DNA from: Pseudomonadota bacterium | GTDB taxonomy: Bacteria > Pseudomonadota > Alphaproteobacteria > Micropepsales > Micropepsaceae | NCBI GenBank assembly: GCA_018241025.1 | Contig: JAFEEQ010000003.1 | Coordinates: 248,001 to 312,000, forward strand | Length of the DNA: 64,000 bases | Reading direction: 5' to 3' | Shown here: positions 61,601 to 64,000 of the stretch, piece after piece | Layout of the letters: every line of letters starts with the position of its first letter | How positions within the stretch are numbered: the stretch's first letter is position 1 | The notes under the pieces: model-generated | The model's database searches: none | What the model was told of the DNA's origin: nothing | What the model saw: only the letters and a program-made list of their open reading frames with translations | Position numbers and translations under genes: made by a program

Positions 61601-64000
61601 GGAAGAAGAGACCGCCGACCGACGATTCCTCGAGATCGACGTCGTTGGCATCGATGAACCGGGCGCCATAGCTGCCGCTGGTGTGGACCGCCAACGTGGC
61701 AAAGTCGTTATAGGGGTTGGTCAGTTCGATGGTGCCGGCATCGGCCGTGGCGTCCAGCGTGTCGGCGATGATCCCGCCGCTCTGGTTGATCGAGGTTCCC
61801 GCATGCAGCGTCAACGTGCCGCCGACATTGGCGTAGGCGATGGTCAGCAGCGATTGATGCGTCAGGCTGGCATTGCCGGGCGTCACGATGGTGGCGGCGC
61901 CGAAGGCATTGCCCTCATCGGTCAGCGTGATGTTCCCGCTGGTGGTGTCTATGTGGAGATCGCCCGTCGCGAGCGCCGCCGACTGATCGACCGCGCCGCC
62001 GGCGGAAAGCCAGAAATCGCCGCCGGAGAGATCGACGCCATCGAGCGTGATGCCGCCATCAGGCGAAGACAGATAGGCGCCCCCACCGGCGGTCGTCACC
62101 TGCAAGGTGCCGGCGGAGAAATGGAGCAGATAGTTGCTGTCGCCGATCGCGCCAGCCGTTGTCTCGAGCACGAGCGCATCGCCGGTGACGGCATGGACGC
62201 CATAGCCGCCGATCGCGCCGGCCGTGATGGATACGTCACCACCTGCCGTATGGGTGCCGAATTCGGTCCCGTTGCCGATCCAGGCAGATTCGTCTTCGGT
62301 CTCGCCACCGTTCAGGATGACGTCGCCGAGCGCCACGATGGTGATCGGGCCACCCTCGCCGCCGCGATAGCCGATCTGGGCATAGGCGTCGGTGCCCGCG
62401 AACAGCGTCACATCGTTGGCGAAGATATGGGTCGCGCCGGCGCTGCCGACGGCGACGCTGGCTACGGCACCTTCGCCGCGGAGATAAAGATTGCCGCCAT
62501 TGTTGCCGAAGACACCGTTGTCGCCGAAATGGGCGGCGTCCAGCGTGCTGCCGTCCCAGCCGGCTACGATGTTGAGCGTGCCGCTTCCGCTGTTCTGGAT
62601 CGAGCCGTAGAGCAGAAGATTGCCGGCTGACAGGAGATTCAGCGTGTGGGTCGAGGAATAATCGATTGGCCCGCCGATGAGCGCGTTGGCGTCGGAGGCC
62701 GTGATGCCGACCGTGACGTCGCCGCCGGTCAGATCCGTGCCGACATTGCTCCAGAACACATTGTCGGCGTCGAGATAGCCGGTCAGCAGAGTGACCGCGC
62801 CGCTGAAGGTGCCGGTCGAGTAATTGCCGATCCAGGCGTTGGACTGGCCTTCGCCGACGGAGATCGTCGTCGTTCCGCCGACATTGACCGTGATGTCGCC
62901 CGAGACCGTGGCACCGACGTCGCCGTTGAGCCCACCATTGCCGATCATCGCGAAGGCGGCTGCGGAGGCCCCACCGGACAGATTCAAGTCGTCGAGCGCA
63001 ACAATATTGATATTGCCGCTGCCGGCGCCGTGATAGCCGACCTGCGTGTAGAAGCCATTGGCGGAAACGATGTCGATCTCGCCGCCCAGCAAAGTCGTCG
63101 TGCCGCTCGCAGAGCCGACCGCGGCATTCTGGTTCTGGTCGATCTCAGTCGAAGATTCGCCGACCGTGTAGGTGTGATTGCCGCCGATATAAAGCGTTCC
63201 GCCCGACAGGCCATAAGCGCCGGCAGCCAGCAGGTCGGCCGCGGAGCCCACGGTATGGCCGTCCCATCCCGCGACCAGCGTGACCGCGCCGCTGCCGGAA
63301 TTCTGGATCGAACCGGTGACCTGGAGATTGCCGGCGCTGGCAAAGGTAAGGCTGTGTGCCGAGGTGTAGTTCAAGCCACCGATCGACAACGGCGCCGGGC
63401 TCGGATCGTAAAAGCCGATGAACACGTCGCCGCCGGTCGTGGCGCTGGTTCCGAGCGCGCCCTTGATGACGTTGGCGTAGAAGAAGCCCGAATGGGTCAG
63501 AACCGTGAGGTCGCCGGTCTCGCGGAAGCCGGACGCCGTCCGGTTGCCGAGCCAGCCCATGCTGCCGACGCTGCTGTCGATGAAGGTCGTATCGCCGGCG
63601 AAGAGATTGATGTCGCCGGTGACGTTTCCGGCAATGTCGGTACCGCCATTGCCGATCACGCTGCGATAACTGCCGTTATCGACATAGATGCTGCCGGTCG
63701 CGGTCACGTTGATATTGCCGCCACCGGCGCCGTGATAGCCGACCTGTGCGGCGGCATATTTGCCCTGCACCACCAGGCTGCCGGTGAAGATGTTCAGCTC
63801 GCCCGATGCGGTGCCGATGATCGAGTCGTTTCCGGCGGTCGGTCCGCCGACATAGACATAGGCGCCCGAATTTCCGAACACGCCTTCGCCGCCGAAATGC
63901 GCGGCATCGAGCGTGATGCCATCCCAGCCGGCGACGACGTTGATCGCGCCGGTGCCTGAATTCTGGACGCTGCCTGCGATCTCGACGTCACCGGTCGAGA
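55599..64000 (-). CDS. Giant filamentous-haemagglutinin-like repeat exoprotein (5' end outside window)
   Basis: Open to the window edge with at least 2,799 residues; the N-terminus, including any secretion domain, lies beyond position 64000. The protein is almost all short glycine/serine/threonine-rich beta repeats, as in filamentous adhesins. In order it has three modules with a GWDG motif (63925, 63250, 62560), a central array of 20 units of about 69 residues, two more GWDG modules, six QIGNGG units and a C-tail ending WGNEALWQ. No C-terminal autotransporter barrel is present, so two-partner secretion is likely (inference). Cysteines appear absent. It is translationally linked to the CHAT gene. 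Confidence 0.85.
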   Translation of the reverse strand, partial: STGDVEIAGSVQNSGTGAINVVAGWDGITLDAAHFGGEGVFGNSGAYVYVGGPTAGNDSIIGTASGELNIFTGSLVVQGKYAAAQVGYHGAGGGNINVTATGSIYVDNGSYRSVIGNGGTDIAGNVTGDINLFAGDTTFIDSSVGSMGWLGNRTASGFRETGDLTVLTHSGFFYANVIKGALGTSATTGGDVFIGFYDPSPAPLSIGGLNYTSAHSLTFASAGNLQVTGSIQNSGSGAVTLVAGWDGHTVGSAADLLAAGAYGLSGGTLYIGGNHTYTVGESSTEIDQNQNAAVGSASGTTTLLGGEIDIVSANGFYTQVGYHGAGSGNINIVALDDLNLSGGASAAAFAMIGNGGLNGDVGATVSGDITVNVGGTTTISVGEGQSNAWIGNYSTGTFSGAVTLLTGYLDADNVFWSNVGTDLTGGDVTVGITASDANALIGGPIDYSSTHTLNLLSAGNLLLYGSIQNSGSGTLNIVAGWDGSTLDAAHFGDNGVFGNNGGNLYLRGEGAVASVAVGSAGATHIFANDVTLFAGTDAYAQIGYRGGEGGPITIVALGDVILNGGETEDESAWIGNGTEFGTHTAGGDVSITAGAIGGYGVHAVTGDALVLETTAGAIGDSNYLLHFSAGTLQVTTAGGGAYLSSPDGGITLDGVDLSGGDFWLSAGGAVDQSAALATGDLHIDTTSGNITLTDEGNAFGAATIVTPGNASLTHQSLLTIAYANVGGTLTLHAGTSINQSGGIIADTLDATADAGTIELTNPYNDFATLAVHTSGSYGARFIDANDVDLEESSVGGLFFLATGGSITQSGSLTADGISIASTHGNITLTNSANSLGDIRVTTPGNASLTDAGAMTISYAYVSQILTLDAGGAISQLDGEGSTGILAGTLDATANGGAIVLDNAANDVGTLKLHTDDGYAASFTDATGVVLGDTAIGGLFTLSAGGTITQSGTLTSDGLTISNSQGSITLDNANNSFGAIDVTTTGSATFVSAGSITIASADVDDTLTLQATTSVSQTGAISAGGLVASAGDGTIVLTDSGNAFAALTLTTSGSNDATIVDSTGVAFGASDVGGTLTLTAGGAVTQTGAVSAATLDVTANGGGIELSNAANSFASLTLHTGEGYGASVTDAAGVDLGASAVGGLFVLDAGGAITQSGALTSNGLAVSTTSGDITLTNSGNSLGIITVSTPGNAALTDAGAMTVAYADVGQTLTLHAGSSISDVQPAGALAETGPETGIHAATLNATADGGTISLLSEANEIGTLSVHTTGSYDASVVDSTAVTVAASSVGGQFTLSAGGAIGQSGAIASNGLDISTTAGDITLTNAANSLGPIQASTPDSAAFTEAASVVIAGADVGGTLALHSGTSISQTGGIFAATVNATADDGTIILTDAKNAFGAVSLHTTGSNGASVVDTSALVVGASNIGGTLTLSTGGAISQSGAIVAAALDATTSSGAITLTDAGNSFAALAVHTTGSDGASVTDATGVSLGASSVGGLFTLETGGAIGQSGALTSNGLVVATSTGDITLTNAGNSLGTVTVSTPGNASLTEAAAIMIARADVGQTLTLLADTSISQTGTVSAGGLGEALPTSGISAATLNATANGGTIVLTNSANEIGTLSVHTTGSYDASVVDSTVVTVAASSVGGKFTLSAGGAIGQSGAIASNGLNVSTSAGDITLTNAANSLGPIQVSTPDNAAFTEAASVVIAGADVGSTLTLHAGTSISQTGGIDAGGVDAAADGGTIVLTDTGNAFDTLSVHTADTYNASVFDSTGVTVAASSVGGLFTLHGGGAIAQSGAVSSGGLDVATTAGDITLTNASNAFGAILVSTPGNASFTEAASVVIAGADVGGTLTLHAGTSISQTGAIDAGGVDATADNGTIVLTGVGNAFATLALHTTGAYGATIVDSTGVSLGSSAVGGTLTLTAGGAVGQSGAIAANGLAVSTTSGAIQLNNAGNSFATLSVHTTGSDNAKIVDSTAVTVAASSVGGKFTLGAGGNIGQSGAIAANGLFVATTSGDIALTNSGNSVTGLFQSSAPGDVAFYNTHTTTVGTTSVGGDYTVLSTGDVVFLSSVQTTGGAVTAVAGWDGETTNPQSFGNDGVYGNNAGTIVVGGQGASGSVAVGAQNGQTSFYAANVLIGGINGGAQLGYNGTGGGAILVRALQNVALNSVGYSAVLGNGGTGVTGNVTGDIDVRAGGELLINDTPAASSWLGNRTASGSIAGNLLLIVSDTDGNQSNALSSFVAADIVGGDVTLGFTGGGDQGPNEDIAFSSSHTLTVLTAGNFIIAGNVQNSGTGAINVVAGWDGHTLDAASFGTAGVYGNGGKGIVIGGEEASGNAAIGSAGGTTSLYGASLTLAAINGFAQLGFNGHGSGAIGVTVSGDVVLSGGNATGEFVQIGNGGRGTSGNNSGAIVIAAGGSVSLAGGTGTEAYAQIGHGGAESNSGAQQGYTNSGPITITATDVSLNAGSGNAAYVQIGNGGYKVGAGITGGTATNSGDITVTSSHVVSLNGNGSDAYAQIGNGGSQSNLNPSASAGGTDSGAVVVQAPNGSQGSVSLVAGAGPNAYAQIGNGGYSVNAGANATVANWTITGDIHVTDLLLQGNGINSYGVIGNGDAAKFSYGNVFGDIYIDTGNGTITYTDGTGPHAPGTIGNFTGHGTINGNIYGAHPPSEGGDVTTDPVVIGVSNTNTANNASPTNIVTVIQTVPITDENGQDNDHTAVTVQTDQPGPLARLDENNSENGGAHDADSATVIIADSLNGSGKPGPQTLLGGLLKSIPSSSGVHGVPPADQDFSSWGNEALWQ
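56150..56880 (-). repeat. QIGNGG tandem repeats in the exoprotein
   Basis: Six units of about 43 residues (130 bp), each with an AYAQIGNGG-like core (near 56825, 56710, 56580, 56450, 56310 and 56180). The last unit has decayed to SYGVIGNGD. They form the C-terminal part of the beta-repeat region. Confidence 0.8.
57840..62050 (-). repeat. Central array of 20 x about 69-residue repeats
   Basis: Each unit of about 207 bp reads like GGTLTLxAGGAISQSGAI followed by an ITLTNAGNSF-type half. Two subtypes mostly alternate: A (ISQTG, ending VHTTGS...VDST) and B (GQSGA, ending VSTPGNA...ADVG), giving a two-unit period of about 414 bp. Units 6-10 and 11-15 share the order A-A-B-A(long)-B, a sign of block duplication. 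Confidence 0.85.

Overview
The window is dense, GC-rich bacterial chromosome with strong G/C third-position bias, many 1- and 4-nt start/stop overlaps, and dispersed palindromic intergenic repeats. A full hpn hopanoid locus next to MEP-pathway genes, Ku/LigD-type end joining, a distal valine-degradation set and a CoxL-like molybdoenzyme fit an alphaproteobacterium. The genus cannot be fixed from the sequence alone. No rRNA, tRNA, CRISPR array, insertion sequence or prophage was seen.

Layout. (1) 1-5.2 kb: MarC-like membrane protein, acyl-CoA ligase, small membrane protein, a two-gene NHEJ module (ligase and Ku, convergent and overlapping), and a MerR/TipAS regulator with a clear palindromic promoter-operator. 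(2) 5.1-12.4 kb: a carbohydrate locus with fucose mutarotase, lactonase, DUF2961/GH172 enzyme, GPH sugar symporter, flavin oxidoreductase and methyltransferase, divergent from an altronate-dehydratase-type enzyme. (3) 12.5-38.3 kb: hopanoid region. It holds mlaA-hpnN, a DUF535 gene with a methyltransferase, then ispA-dxs-hpnM. Next come ispH-hpnH-VOC and, on the minus strand, hpnI, hpnJ, hpnK, a diiron ferritin-like gene, hpnL, hpnA, hpnB, hpnC, hpnD, hpnE, shc, a serine hydrolase and hpnG. This covers precursor supply (Dxs, IspH, IspA), squalene formation (HpnCDE), cyclisation (Shc), side-chain attachment (HpnH, HpnG), head-group decoration (HpnI, HpnJ, HpnK) and transport (HpnN, HpnM, MlaA). 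(4) 38.4-48.5 kb: dehydrogenases, a GFA protein, enoyl-CoA hydratase, the mmsA-HIBCH-mmsB valine operon, an orphan form-II CoxL-like subunit and a DUF3307 protein.

(5) 48.5-64.0 kb, all minus strand and tightly packed: a giant filamentous-haemagglutinin-like repeat exoprotein (its 5' end lies beyond the window), a signal-peptide TPR-CHAT protein overlapping its stop codon, a small secreted protein, a CHASE2 class III nucleotide cyclase and an MscS channel with a cyclic-nucleotide-binding domain. I infer one transcription unit linking a surface adhesin, a predicted CHAT protease and a cyclic-nucleotide signalling pair. It is the most unusual system in the window.

At least eight composite palindromic elements (about 60-125 bp, terminal inverted arms) sit between genes. 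In two cases the element supplies the last residues and the stop codon of a gene (hpnE and the coxL-like gene).
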